Shown here one piece after another: positions 54,292 through 63,286 of a stretch of DNA of 64,000 nucleotides. Position 1 is the first letter of the stretch, and each line of letters opens with the position of its first letter. The translations under genes and the position numbers were made by a program. This stretch comes from Methylibium sp. NZG (lineage in GTDB: Bacteria > Pseudomonadota > Gammaproteobacteria > Burkholderiales > Burkholderiaceae_C). The stretch covers positions 1-64,000 of the forward strand of contig LGRD01000002.1 of NCBI GenBank assembly GCA_001263235.1. Reading direction: 5' to 3'. The notes beneath the pieces are model-generated. The model was given only the letters and a program-made list of their open reading frames with translations. It was not told the DNA's origin and did no database searches.

Positions 54292-55376
54292 CGACCCTCG
54301 GCGAGCGCGCACCGCGCAGCAATCAGCCCGACATGACACCCGCCGTTGAAACCACCTTGCTCGCACCGGGCTACCGCATCCCGCGCATCGTGCGCGGCGG
54401 ATGGCAACTGGCCGGCGACCACGGCGCGGTGGACCGCGAACGCGCCGTGGCCGAGATCGGTGCGTTCGTCGCTGCCGGCCTGAACACCGTCGACGGCGCC
54501 GACATCTACACGGGCGTCGAAGCCCTCTACGGCGACTTCAACGCCCGCCGCCGCGCCGAGGGCCTGGCGCCGCTGCAGGTGCACACCAAGTGCGTGCCCG
54601 ACTTCGACGACCTCGCGCGCGTGGACGCGGCCTACATCCGCCGCATCGTCGAGCGCTCGCTGCAGCGGCTCAATGTCGAGCGGCTCGACGTGGTGCAGTT
54701 CCACTGGTGGGACTACGCCGTGCCCGGCTGCATCGACGCCGCGCAGACGCTCGCAGCGCTGCAGCGCGAAGGCAAGATCGCGCACCTGGGCGGCACCAAC
54801 TTCGACACGCCGCACACGCTCGCGATGTTGGATGCGGGCGTGCCGCTGGTGAGCATGCAAGTGCAGTACTCGCTGCTCGATCGGCGGCCCGCAAACCGCC
54901 TGGTGCCCGCAGGATTGCAGCGCGGCGTGCAACTGCTGTGCTACGGCACGCTGGCCGGGGGCTTCTTCAGCGAACGCTGGCTCGGTGCGGCGGAGCCCGG
55001 CGCTGAGTTGAGCAACCGCTCGCTGATCAAGTACAAGCTGGTGATCGACGACTTCGGCGGCTGGAGCGCCTTCCAGGCGCTGCTGCGCGCGCTGAAGGGG
55101 ATCGGCGATCGGCATGGCGTGGGCATCGCGACCATCGCCACGCGCTGGGTGATCGACCAGCCGGGTGTCGCCGCGGCGATCGTCGGCTCGCGCTATGCCG
55201 ATCACTTGGCCAGCACGCTGGCCGTGTTCGGCCTGCGGCTCGATGCGCAGGACCACGCCTTGCTCGCGCCCGTGCTCGCGGCGCACCCCGGCCTGCAAGG
55301 AGACACCTACACCGCCGAGCGCGACAAGGCCGGGCGCCACGGCCGGATCATGAAGTACAACCTCAACAAGGCTTGA
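54288..55376 (+). CDS. Aldo/keto reductase
   Basis: This 362-residue AKR-fold protein has GADIYTGVE with the catalytic Asp/Tyr region near residue 65-70, a lysine in VHTKCVPDF and the histidine of VVQFHWWDY. The C-terminal NADPH-site segment reads ATRWVIDQPGVAAAIVGSR. The ATG at 54288 is coupled to the previous gene by ATGA; an ATG at 54333 is an alternative. A paralogue forms the N-terminal part of the protein at 56823-58313. Substrate unknown; the livJ neighbour suggests processing of the imported compound. Confidence 0.85.
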   Translation: MTTLGERAPRSNQPDMTPAVETTLLAPGYRIPRIVRGGWQLAGDHGAVDRERAVAEIGAFVAAGLNTVDGADIYTGVEALYGDFNARRRAEGLAPLQVHTKCVPDFDDLARVDAAYIRRIVERSLQRLNVERLDVVQFHWWDYAVPGCIDAAQTLAALQREGKIAHLGGTNFDTPHTLAMLDAGVPLVSMQVQYSLLDRRPANRLVPAGLQRGVQLLCYGTLAGGFFSERWLGAAEPGAELSNRSLIKYKLVIDDFGGWSAFQALLRALKGIGDRHGVGIATIATRWVIDQPGVAAAIVGSRYADHLASTLAVFGLRLDAQDHALLAPVLAAHPGLQGDTYTAERDKAGRHGRIMKYNLNKA

Positions 55377-55447
55377 AGATCAGCTCGCCACGCTTTTCAC
55401 ACCCGCAGTTCACATCACCCTGTCGTACCCCCTGGAGACTTTCGACC
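55377..55447. other. Spacer before the receptor gene
   Basis: This 71-bp spacer holds CCCTGGAGACTTTCGACC near 55429-55446; GGAGA there, about 12 bp before the ATG, is a plausible ribosome binding site. No terminator is visible, so cotranscription with the reductase is likely. Confidence 0.4.
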
Positions 55448-56743
55448 ATGCGCCACACCCGATTCAACGCCACCTTCATCGCCGCTGCGATCGCAACCTT
55501 CGCCGGCCTGGCGCCGACACACGCCGCCGCGCAAGCGCCGGCCTGCACGCACACCGTGGGCATGGTGGTGTCGCTCACCGGCGCGGCGGGCCGGTTCGGC
55601 CAGGCGGCCGCCAAGTCAGTGGAGCTGTCGTTTGCCGAACTCAACAAGGCCGCTGGCGCCAGCGGCATTGCCGGCTGCAAACTGGCCTTCGACCTGCGCG
55701 ACGCACAAAGCCAGGGCTCGGTGGCGGTGGACCAGGCAAGGCAGCTGGTGGACTTGAAGAAGGTGCCCGCCATCATCGGCGGCATCATCAGCTCGGTGTC
55801 GATCCCGATCGTCACCTCGGTCACCGGCCCGGCCGGCGTGGTGCAGATCTCGCCCGCCTCGACCTCACCCACGCTCACCAAGCTCGCGGCCGAGGGCAAG
55901 ACCAACGGCTGGTTCTTCCGCACCATCACCAGCGACGCGCTGCAGGGCACGGCCGCGGCCAAGTACGCGATCGACCAGGGCATGAAGGTGCTGACGATCG
56001 TGCATGTGAACAACGACTTCGGCGTGAACATGCTGGCCGAGTTCCGGCGAGCGTATGAAGCGCTGGGCGGCAAAATCGTCGGCGTCACGCCTTACAACCC
56101 GCAGCAGCCGTCGTACGCGGCAGAGGTGACGAATGCGCTGAAGGGCGACGCACCGGCGCTCTACTTCATCGGCTACCCCGGCGACGGTACGACGATCATC
56201 CGCACCTGGGTGCAGCAGGGCGGGCCGCAGCGCTTCCTGTTCAACGACGGCATGAACGCGGCCGATTTCATCAAGGGCGTGGGGCCGCAATTCCTGACGA
56301 ACGCGTTCGGCACCTCGTCGGGCACCACGCGCACGCCGTCGACCGAGTTCTTCGCGCAGGCCTATCCGGCCATGAGCGGCGGCTTCGACGCCAGCGCGCC
56401 GGCGGCCGACCGGGCCTTCGATGCCGGCAGCATCCTCGGCCTGGCGATTGCGCACGCCGGCAAGTTCGAGGCCGCGGCGATTCGCGACTCGATCCGCAAG
56501 ATCACCGAGCCGGGTGGCGAGGTGGTGCACGCTGGGCCGCAAGGCTTTGCGCGTGCCTTGCAGCTCATCGCCGAGAAGAAACCGCTGCGCTATGTCGGCG
56601 TGATCGGGCCGGTGCAGTTCGACAAAAACGGCGACATCGTCGGCCCGTTCCGTACCTGGCGCATCACCAATGGCGAGGTGGTGACGGTGGGGCAGATGTC
56701 GATGGAAGACGTGCAGGCGGTGCAGGCGCGGCTGCCAAAGTGA
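55448..56743 (+). CDS. LivJ-type periplasmic receptor
   Basis: This 431-residue ABC receptor has a signal peptide (about 28 residues, RFNATFIAAAIATFAGLA..AAAQ). The mature part shows the type I periplasmic-binding fold: TVGMVVSLTGAAGRFGQAAAKSVELSF, KLAFDLRDAQSQ and GIISSVSIPIVTSVTGPAGVVQISPAST. The permease and ATPase partners are the divergent livGFHM genes. The ligand is unknown. Confidence 0.88.
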   Translation: MRHTRFNATFIAAAIATFAGLAPTHAAAQAPACTHTVGMVVSLTGAAGRFGQAAAKSVELSFAELNKAAGASGIAGCKLAFDLRDAQSQGSVAVDQARQLVDLKKVPAIIGGIISSVSIPIVTSVTGPAGVVQISPASTSPTLTKLAAEGKTNGWFFRTITSDALQGTAAAKYAIDQGMKVLTIVHVNNDFGVNMLAEFRRAYEALGGKIVGVTPYNPQQPSYAAEVTNALKGDAPALYFIGYPGDGTTIIRTWVQQGGPQRFLFNDGMNAADFIKGVGPQFLTNAFGTSSGTTRTPSTEFFAQAYPAMSGGFDASAPAADRAFDAGSILGLAIAHAGKFEAAAIRDSIRKITEPGGEVVHAGPQGFARALQLIAEKKPLRYVGVIGPVQFDKNGDIVGPFRTWRITNGEVVTVGQMSMEDVQAVQARLPK

Positions 56744-56822
56744 CCGCCGTGGAGAGAGGGACGGGCCCTCGCCGTCACGCCGCACGATGTCACGTCCGTC
56801 GAGGCGCAGCGCTTGAAGCCTG

Positions 56823-58313
56823 ATGAAAGCTGACCGCACGCTGCTGGCGCCGGGCCTGGAGATCGCCCGCATCGTCACCGGCCTGTGGCAGGTGGCCGAC
56901 ATGGAGCGCGGCGGCACGCTGCTCGACCCTGTGCGCGGTGCGGCGCACCTGGCCGACTACGCGGCGCAAGGCTTCGACACCTTCGACATGGCCGACCACT
57001 ACGGTTCGGCCGAGGTCATCACCGGCACGCTGCTCGCGTCAACGCAGGGCGGCGGCGTCAAGGCCTTCACCAAGTGGTGCCCGCCTGCTGGGCCGGTGTC
57101 GGCCGCCGCTGTGCGCGAAGGCGTGCAGCGCGCGCTCGACCGCCTGCGCGTGAGCTGCATCGACCTGATGCAACTGCACTGGTGGACCTTCGAGCACCCC
57201 GGCTATCTGGATGCGATGCAGGCGCTGGCGCGGCTGCAGCAAGACGGGCTGATCAAGCACCTGGGCCTCACCAACTTCGACACCGCGCATTTGCAGGTGC
57301 TCTTGAGCGAGGGCATTCCGGTCGCGAGCAACCAAGTGTGCCTGTCGCTGCTGGACCGGCGCGCGACGGAGGAGATGTCGCAGTTGTGCCTGGCGCGCGG
57401 CGTCAAGCTGCTGGCTTACGGCACGCTGGGCGGCGGCTTCTTGAGCGAGCGCTGGCTCGGTGCGCCCGAGCCGGCCGAGGTGGCCGACTGGAGCAAGATG
57501 AAGTACCGCCGCTTCATCGACGCCGTGGGCGGTTGGGGCGCATTGCAGCAAGTGCTGAGCGCGGCCCAGCACATCGGCCACAAGCACGGCGTGTCGGTGG
57601 CCAATGTCGCCACGCGCTGGGTGCTGGAGCAGCCAGCGGTGGCGGCGGCGATCGTCGGCGCGCGGCTCGGTGAGAGCCAGCACCGTACCGACAACTTGCG
57701 GCTGTTTGGTTTTGCGCTCGATGCGGAAGATCACGCTCGCCTCGACGTCGCCTTCCAATCCACGCAACGCATCCCCGGCGACTGCGGCGATGAGTACCGC
57801 CGCCCACCCTTCCTCACCGCCTCGGGCGACCTGAGCCACCACCTCGCCAGCATCCCGCCGGTGTGGCCGCGCCAGCCTGTGCCCGGCACCACCGACCGCT
57901 GGCGCGTGGACAGCGGCAGCGTGTGGGAGCCGCTGGCCGGTTATGCCCGCGCGGTGCGCGTGGGCGACCGCATTCTGGTGAGCGGCACCACGGCCACGCA
58001 CGGCACCGGGAAGCTCGTCGGCGCTGGGGATGCGGCGGCGCAAACCACCTACATCCTCGACAAGATCGCCGCCAGCATCACCGCCCTGGGTGGCACGCTG
58101 GCCGACGTGGTGCGCACGCGTGTGTACCTGCAGGACGTGAATCACTGGCAGGCGGTAAGTGCAGTGCACGGCCGCTACTTCGGCGAAATTCGGCCGGCCA
58201 ACACCTTGCTACAAGTGGCCGCGCTCGTGGGCGCGGGCTACCTGGTGGAAGTCGAGGCCGAGGCGGTGGTCGACCCGGCGCGAGCGAAGCTATTCGACGC
58301 GCCAGCCGATTGA
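56823..58313 (+). CDS. Aldo/keto reductase-RidA fusion protein
   Basis: This 496-residue protein has two domains. Residues about 1-325 form an AKR fold paralogous to the protein at 54288, with FDMADHYGSAEVI, KAFTKWCPP, IDLMQLHWW and ATRWVLEQPAVAAAIVGAR. After a linker, residues about 365-490 form a RidA/YjgF domain: YARAVRVGDRILVSGTTATHG, DKIAASITALGGTLADVVRTRVYL and PANTLLQVAALVGAGYLVEVEAEAV. RidA proteins deaminate reactive enamines. The fused pair suggests an aldehyde or imine chemistry on the imported compound. The frame is unbroken and codon use is even. Confidence 0.85.
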   Translation: MKADRTLLAPGLEIARIVTGLWQVADMERGGTLLDPVRGAAHLADYAAQGFDTFDMADHYGSAEVITGTLLASTQGGGVKAFTKWCPPAGPVSAAAVREGVQRALDRLRVSCIDLMQLHWWTFEHPGYLDAMQALARLQQDGLIKHLGLTNFDTAHLQVLLSEGIPVASNQVCLSLLDRRATEEMSQLCLARGVKLLAYGTLGGGFLSERWLGAPEPAEVADWSKMKYRRFIDAVGGWGALQQVLSAAQHIGHKHGVSVANVATRWVLEQPAVAAAIVGARLGESQHRTDNLRLFGFALDAEDHARLDVAFQSTQRIPGDCGDEYRRPPFLTASGDLSHHLASIPPVWPRQPVPGTTDRWRVDSGSVWEPLAGYARAVRVGDRILVSGTTATHGTGKLVGAGDAAAQTTYILDKIAASITALGGTLADVVRTRVYLQDVNHWQAVSAVHGRYFGEIRPANTLLQVAALVGAGYLVEVEAEAVVDPARAKLFDAPAD

Positions 58314-58333
58314 ATGGACTGCCTTTGGTGAGA

Positions 58334-58383
58334 CCGTTCGCTCTGAGCTCGTCGAAGGGCCTCGACAGGCTCAGCCCGAACGG
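58334..58383. terminator. Repeat-derived hairpin between convergent genes
   Basis: CCGTTCG at 58334-58340 pairs with CGAACGG at 58377-58383, and inside it GAGCTCGTCGA/TCGACAGGCTC partly pair. It belongs to the same repeat family as 9409-9520. It lies between the stops of the fusion gene and ahpF, which converge, so it could end transcription from both sides. Confidence 0.55.
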
Positions 58384-58413
58384 AGGCGAACCCGCGCCTT
58401 CTCGAGGCCGACG

Positions 58414-59994
58414 TCAAGCCTGTAGCACCGGGCTGCGGATCAGGTGGTCGAAGGCCGACAGCGCCGCCTTCGAGCCTTCACCGCTGGCGACGATGATCTG
58501 CTTGTAGGGCACCGTCGTCACATCGCCCGCCGCATACACGCCGGGCAGGCTGGTGGCGCACTTGGCGTCGACGATGATCTCGCCGTACTTCGACAGCTCC
58601 ACCGTGCCGCGCAGCCACTCGGTGTTGGGCACCAGGCCGATCTGCACGAACACGCCTTCGAGGTCGACACGGTGCGCTTGCCCGCTGGCGCGATCCTTGT
58701 AGATGAGGCCGTTCACCTTGGCGCCGTCCCCGGTGATCTCGGTCGTCTGCGCGCTGGTGTGGATCTCGACATTGGCCAGGCTCTTCAGCTTGTTCACCAA
58801 CACGGCATCGGCCTTCAGCTGATCGGCAAACTCGATCAGCGTCACGTGCGACACCACGCCCGCCAGGTCGATGGCCGCCTCGACGCCCGAGTTGCCGCCA
58901 CCGATCACCGCCACGCGCTTGCCCTTGAACAGCGGGCCGTCGCAGTGCGGGCAGTAGGCCACGCCCTTGTTCTTGTATTCCTGCTCGCCGGGCACGTTCA
59001 CGTTGCGCCAGCGCGCGCCGGTGGCCAGTACGACCGAGCGACTCTTCAGCGCCGCGCCGTTGGCCAGCGTCACGGTGATGTCGCCGCCCGGTGCCGGCGC
59101 CGGCTCGATGGCGGTGACGCGCTGGCTGTTCATGATGTCCACGCCGTAGCTGCGCACTTGCGCTTCCATCGCGGCGGCGAACTTCGGGCCCTGCGTCTCT
59201 TGCACCGAGATGAAGTTCTCGATGCCCATCGTGTCCAGCGTCTGCCCGCCGAAGCGCTCGGCCACCACGCCGGTGCGGATGCCCTTGCGTGCGGCGTACA
59301 CGGCTGCGGCCGCTCCGGCCGGGCCGCCGCCGACGATCAGCATGTCGAACGCCTCTTTCGAACCGAGCTTCACAGCGTCGCGCGCGGCGGCGCCGGTGTC
59401 GATCTTGGCGAGGATGTCGGCGACCTCGATGCGGCCTGAATGGAACATCTGGCCGTTCAGGAACACCATCGGCACCGCCATGATCTGGCGCGCCTCCACC
59501 TCGGCCTGGAACAAGTCGCCATCGATCGCCACGTGGCGGATGCGCGGGTTCAGCACCGCCATCAGGTTCAGTGCCTGCACCACGTCCGGGCAGTTGTGGC
59601 AGGTGAGGGACATGTAGGTCTCGAAGACGAAGTCCCCTCCGTCATTCGGGACCAGCGACTGGATCTGCTCGATCACGTCGGCATCGATCTTCGGCGGGTG
59701 GCCGCCGGCCTGCAGCAGCGCCAGCACCAGCGAGGTGAACTCGTGGCCCATCGGGATTGCGGCAAAGCGCACGCCCATGTCGTGGCCGACGCGGCTGATG
59801 GAGAACGACGGCCGGCGCTCATCGCTGCCGTCGAGCCGCACGCTGATCTTGTCGCTGAGCTGGCCGATCTCGTCGAGCAACTCGCGCATCTCTTGCGACG
59901 CCGGGCGGTCGTCGAGCGATGCGATGAGCTCGATCGGTTGCGTCACACGTTCGAGGTAGCTCTTGAGCTGGGCCTTGAGGCTGTCGTCCAACAT
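58414..59994 (-). CDS. ahpF: Alkyl hydroperoxide reductase subunit F
   Basis: This 526-residue flavoprotein reduces AhpC with NADH. The N-terminal double-thioredoxin domain has a CHNC redox pair at residues 132-135. The FAD motif GGGPAG lies near 222-227, the second redox centre CPHC at 348-351, and the NADH motif IGGGNSG follows. All four cysteines are present. The ATG at 59994 begins [14 protein letters not shown], the family start. It lies 125 bp downstream of ahpC, after a hairpin. Confidence 0.95.
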   Translation of the reverse strand: MLDDSLKAQLKSYLERVTQPIELIASLDDRPASQEMRELLDEIGQLSDKISVRLDGSDERRPSFSISRVGHDMGVRFAAIPMGHEFTSLVLALLQAGGHPPKIDADVIEQIQSLVPNDGGDFVFETYMSLTCHNCPDVVQALNLMAVLNPRIRHVAIDGDLFQAEVEARQIMAVPMVFLNGQMFHSGRIEVADILAKIDTGAAARDAVKLGSKEAFDMLIVGGGPAGAAAAVYAARKGIRTGVVAERFGGQTLDTMGIENFISVQETQGPKFAAAMEAQVRSYGVDIMNSQRVTAIEPAPAPGGDITVTLANGAALKSRSVVLATGARWRNVNVPGEQEYKNKGVAYCPHCDGPLFKGKRVAVIGGGNSGVEAAIDLAGVVSHVTLIEFADQLKADAVLVNKLKSLANVEIHTSAQTTEITGDGAKVNGLIYKDRASGQAHRVDLEGVFVQIGLVPNTEWLRGTVELSKYGEIIVDAKCATSLPGVYAAGDVTTVPYKQIIVASGEGSKAALSAFDHLIRSPVLQA

Positions 59995-60080
59995 GATTGA
60001 AAGCTCCGTGAATGTGAAGGTCGAGGGCGTGGCTGTTCCCGGCCCGGTCGACAACCCGCACCCAGAGGCCGGGCGGGCTG

Positions 60081-60106
60081 TCGACAAGGCCCGAAGGTCT
60101 TGTCGA
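60081..60106. repeat. Hairpin between ahpC and ahpF
   Basis: TCGACAAG at 60081-60088 pairs perfectly with CTTGTCGA at 60099-60106 with a 10-base loop. It is related to the CTTCGACAAGCTCA repeat family. It may reduce read-through from ahpC into ahpF, giving more AhpC than AhpF. Confidence 0.55.
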
Positions 60107-60119
60107 AGCGAGAACGGAT

Positions 60120-60683
60120 TTAGATCTTGCCGACGAGGTCGAGCGACGGCGTCAGCGTCTTCGCGCCGGCATTCCACTTGGCCGGGCACACCTGGCCGGG
60201 GTTCTTGGCGGTGTACTGGGCGGCCTTGAGCTTGCGCAGCGTTTCCTTCACGTCACGCGCGATCTCGTTGGAGTGCACCTCGGCCGTCTTGATGATGCCT
60301 TCCGGGTTGATCACGAACGTACCGCGCAGCGCCAGACCTTCTTCCGGGATGTGCACGCCGAACGCGTTGGTCAGCGTGTGCGTCGGGTCGCCGACGAGCG
60401 GGAACTTGGCCTTGCCGACGGCCGGGCTCGTCTCATGCCACACCTTGTGCGAGAAGTGCGTGTCGGTGGTGACGATGTAGACCTGCGTCTCCAGCTTCTG
60501 GAACTCGGCGTAGTGTTCGGCCGCGTCTTCCACTTCGGTCGGGCAGTTGAAGGTGAATGCCGCCGGCATGAAAATCAGCACCGACCAGTGGCCCTTGAGG
60601 CTCTGCTCGGTCACGTCGATGAACTTGCCGTTGTGGAAGGCTTGCGTCTTGAACGGCTGGACGGCGGTGTTGATGAGGGACAT
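60120..60683 (-). CDS. ahpC: Alkyl hydroperoxide reductase peroxiredoxin AhpC
   Basis: This 187-residue typical 2-Cys peroxiredoxin has the peroxidatic Cys47 in [18 protein letters not shown] and the resolving Cys166 in [10 protein letters not shown]. The usual E. coli length and [19 protein letters not shown] ending are present. The ATG at 60683 is preceded by AAGGAG 7 bp upstream. It reduces peroxides and peroxynitrite and is recycled by AhpF. Confidence 0.96.
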   Translation of the reverse strand: MSLINTAVQPFKTQAFHNGKFIDVTEQSLKGHWSVLIFMPAAFTFNCPTEVEDAAEHYAEFQKLETQVYIVTTDTHFSHKVWHETSPAVGKAKFPLVGDPTHTLTNAFGVHIPEEGLALRGTFVINPEGIIKTAEVHSNEIARDVKETLRKLKAAQYTAKNPGQVCPAKWNAGAKTLTPSLDLVGKI

Positions 60684-60833
60684 GGAGGCTCCTTGGGTTA
60701 ATGAAACTATCAAACTGACAACAGCGATAGTATTGCTGCAATGCCGCATCGTCAGGTTTGATTCACCCAATACCATTCATCGTCACAGACTATGAAGCCG
60801 ACACTCTGCCGGCCAGGGCCCTGCCAGAACGCC
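60684..60833. promoter_or_regulatory. ahpC promoter region
   Basis: The region is AT-rich. ACTATC at 60706-60711 and GATAGT at 60726-60731 form a perfect 6-bp dyad with 14-bp spacing. OxyR sites use ATAG/CTAT elements, but the spacing here is not the classical one, so OxyR control is only a suggestion. The right part overlaps the end region of glcF. Confidence 0.4.
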
Positions 60834-62078
60834 TCAGGCGAGCGCCTCGTCGAGCACCTCGACCCAGTGCTTCACGGGTGTCGTGGTGCCGGTTTGCAGG
60901 TGCTGGATGCAGCCGATGTTGGCCGACACGATCACCTGCGGCTGCAGCGGGGCCAGGTGGCTGAGCTTGCGGTCGCGCAACTGGTAGGCCAGCTTGGGCT
61001 GCAGCACCGAGTAGGTGCCGGCCGAGCCGCAGCACAGGTGCGATTCGGACGTCGCCAGCTTCACGTCGAAGCCGAGCGCATTCAGGTGCGCCTCGACGCC
61101 ACCGCGCAATTGCTGGCCGTGCTGCAGCGTGCACGGCGGGTGAAAGGCCAGCGCGGGCGCCTTGATCGCGCCCATGCGTGGCTTGAGCGCTGGCACCAGG
61201 TCGGGCAGCAACTCCGACAGGTCGCGCGTCAGCGCGCTCACGCGGGCCGCTTTGTCGGCGTAGTCGGGGTCGTGCGCCAGCGCGTGGCCGTACTCCTTGA
61301 CCGTCACGCCGCAGCCCGACGCGTTCATCACGATCGCCTCGACCGCGCCCTGGTCGGTGAGCCCGGCCACCAGCGGCCACCAGGCGTCGATGTTGCGGCG
61401 CATATCGGCCAAGCCGCCTTGCGCGTCGCTCAGGTGGGTGCGGATGGCGCCGCAGCAGCCGGCGTCGTCGGCCACCAGCGTCTGGATGCCGGCGGCGTCG
61501 AGCACGCGCGCGGTGGCGCTGTTGATGTTGGGCATCATCGCCGGCTGCACGCAACCCATCAGCATCAGCACCTTGCGCGGGTGCTGGCGCGTGGGCCAGC
61601 GGTGGGCACGCGCGCCGCCGGAGGCCGGCACCTTGTTCTTGAGCGCGGCCGGCAGCAGCGGGCGCATGAGTTGGCCGAGCTTCATCGCCGGGGCGAACAT
61701 CGGCGAGGTCAGCCCTTCCTTCAGCAGCCAGCGCAGGGCTTTCTCCTCAGGCGGGCGCTCGACTTTTTCTTCGACGATCGCGCGGCCGATGTCCACCAGA
61801 TGCCCATACTGCACGCCCGACGGGCAGGTGGTCTCGCAGTTGCGGCAGGTCAGGCAGCGGTCGAGGTGGGTTTGCGTCTTGCGCGTCACCGGCGCGCCTT
61901 CCAGCACCTGCTTGATCAGGTAGATGCGGCCCCGTGGCCCGTCGAGCTCGTCGCCGAGCAACTGGTAGGTCGGGCAGGTGGCGGTGCAGAAACCGCAATG
62001 CACGCACTTGCGCAGGATGGCCTCGGCCTCGCGCCCCTCGGGCGTGTTCTGGTACTCGGGCGCGAGCGTGGTTTGCAT
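60834..62078 (-). CDS. glcF: Glycolate oxidase iron-sulfur subunit
   Basis: This 414-residue subunit has two ferredoxin-type 4Fe-4S motifs (CVHCGFCTATCP near residues 25-36, CLTCRNCETTCP near 74-85) and two CCG modules (DDAGCCGAIRTHL and SHLCCGSAGTYS). It passes electrons from glycolate to the quinone pool. The ATG at 62078 gives the family start MQTTLAPEY. It lies 109 bp after glcE on the minus strand. Confidence 0.93.
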   Translation of the reverse strand: MQTTLAPEYQNTPEGREAEAILRKCVHCGFCTATCPTYQLLGDELDGPRGRIYLIKQVLEGAPVTRKTQTHLDRCLTCRNCETTCPSGVQYGHLVDIGRAIVEEKVERPPEEKALRWLLKEGLTSPMFAPAMKLGQLMRPLLPAALKNKVPASGGARAHRWPTRQHPRKVLMLMGCVQPAMMPNINSATARVLDAAGIQTLVADDAGCCGAIRTHLSDAQGGLADMRRNIDAWWPLVAGLTDQGAVEAIVMNASGCGVTVKEYGHALAHDPDYADKAARVSALTRDLSELLPDLVPALKPRMGAIKAPALAFHPPCTLQHGQQLRGGVEAHLNALGFDVKLATSESHLCCGSAGTYSVLQPKLAYQLRDRKLSHLAPLQPQVIVSANIGCIQHLQTGTTTPVKHWVEVLDEALA

Positions 62079-62187
62079 TGTGGTGAGGGCCTGGTGGCTG
62101 CTGGTTGAGCGTTGCGAGGGAGACCGAGGGTGCCGGCGGGCGAGGGCGGCCTGACCGCTCAAGCCGAGGCGGCCGTACCGGCGCTCA

Positions 62188-63282
62188 TCACAGGCCCGGG
62201 TAGAGGCGGCCGGGGTTGAACAGCCCCGACGGGTCGAACGATTTCTTCAACTCGCGGTGGATGCGGTCCAGCGGCGACTTGAGCGGCGCCAACGCGCCGG
62301 CCGATTTGTCGGCGGCCCTGAACAGCGTGGCGTGCCCGCCGGCACGTGAGGCCGCGTCGCGCACTTCGGCCACCGGCGCGCGGCTGATCAGCCAGCGTTG
62401 TGCGCCGTTCCACTCAATCAGTTGTTCGCCCGCGAGCGGCAGCGGCGGCGCTGTCTGCGGCACCGACAGGCGCCACAGCGCAGCGCCTGTTGGCAACGCA
62501 GCCCGCGCGTTGCCGAAGAACTCGTCCGTCTGGTTGCGCAGGCCGTGCCAGAACGGCTCGGCGATGTGCGGCTCGATGGCTTCGCCGCCGATGCGCGCCC
62601 TGGCCGCCTGCACCGCCGCGGCAGCGCCGCGCAGGCGCACGATCAGCGCGCCGTCCCACCAGGCGCTCGCATTCAGCGGCAGCGGCTGGCCGCCCCACAC
62701 GTTGAGTTGATTCAGCGCTTGCGCCTGGTCCATCTGCAAGCGCAGTGTGGCCGTGGCCGGCGCGACCGGCAGCACTTTCAGCGATACCTCCAGGATCACG
62801 CCCAGCGTGCCCATCGAGCCTGCCATCAACCGCGACAGGTCGTAGCCGGCGACGTTCTTGATCACCTGCCCGCCGAAGCTCAGCACCTCGTTGCGGCCGT
62901 TCAGCACCGTGGCGCCGAGCACATAGTCGCGCACCGAGCCCACCGCCGCGCGCGCGGGCCCGGCCAGCCCCGCCGCCACCATGCCGCCGACGGTGGCGCC
63001 GTGCGCGAAGTGCGGCGGCTCGAACGGCAGGCACTGGCCCTGTTGCGCGAGCGTGCTCTCAAGCTCCGACAGCAAGGTGCCGCAGCGGCTGGTGACCACC
63101 AGCTCCGTCGGCTCGTAGCTGGAGATGCCTTCGAGCACGCGCGTGTCCAGCGGCTCGCCCTGGGGTGCTTCGCCGTAGAAGGCCTTGGTGCTTCCACCGC
63201 AGATGTTCAATTGAGCGCCGGCCGAGAGCGCGCTCGCAACGCGATCAATCAGGACCTGCAGCGCAGGATCGTTCGGAGCCAT
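62188..63282 (-). CDS. glcE: Glycolate oxidase FAD-binding subunit
   Basis: This 364-residue PCMH-type FAD subunit has NICGGSTKAFYG near residue 27, FAHGATVGGMVAAGLAGPARA, DYVLGATVLNG and GQVIKNVAGYDLSRLMAGSMGTLGVILEVSLKVLP. The C-terminus ends with FDPSGLFNPGRLYPGL, shared by GlcD-like proteins. It lacks the Fe-S clusters present in GlcF. The ATG at 63282 lies 4 bp after the glcD stop. Confidence 0.92.
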   Translation of the reverse strand: MAPNDPALQVLIDRVASALSAGAQLNICGGSTKAFYGEAPQGEPLDTRVLEGISSYEPTELVVTSRCGTLLSELESTLAQQGQCLPFEPPHFAHGATVGGMVAAGLAGPARAAVGSVRDYVLGATVLNGRNEVLSFGGQVIKNVAGYDLSRLMAGSMGTLGVILEVSLKVLPVAPATATLRLQMDQAQALNQLNVWGGQPLPLNASAWWDGALIVRLRGAAAAVQAARARIGGEAIEPHIAEPFWHGLRNQTDEFFGNARAALPTGAALWRLSVPQTAPPLPLAGEQLIEWNGAQRWLISRAPVAEVRDAASRAGGHATLFRAADKSAGALAPLKSPLDRIHRELKKSFDPSGLFNPGRLYPGL

Positions 63283-63286
63283 GAAG

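Noticed and set aside
60706-60731. OxyR binding site before ahpC
   Set aside because: The ACTATC/GATAGT dyad has 14-bp spacing and does not fit the four-element OxyR spacing, so it is listed only as a promoter dyad.
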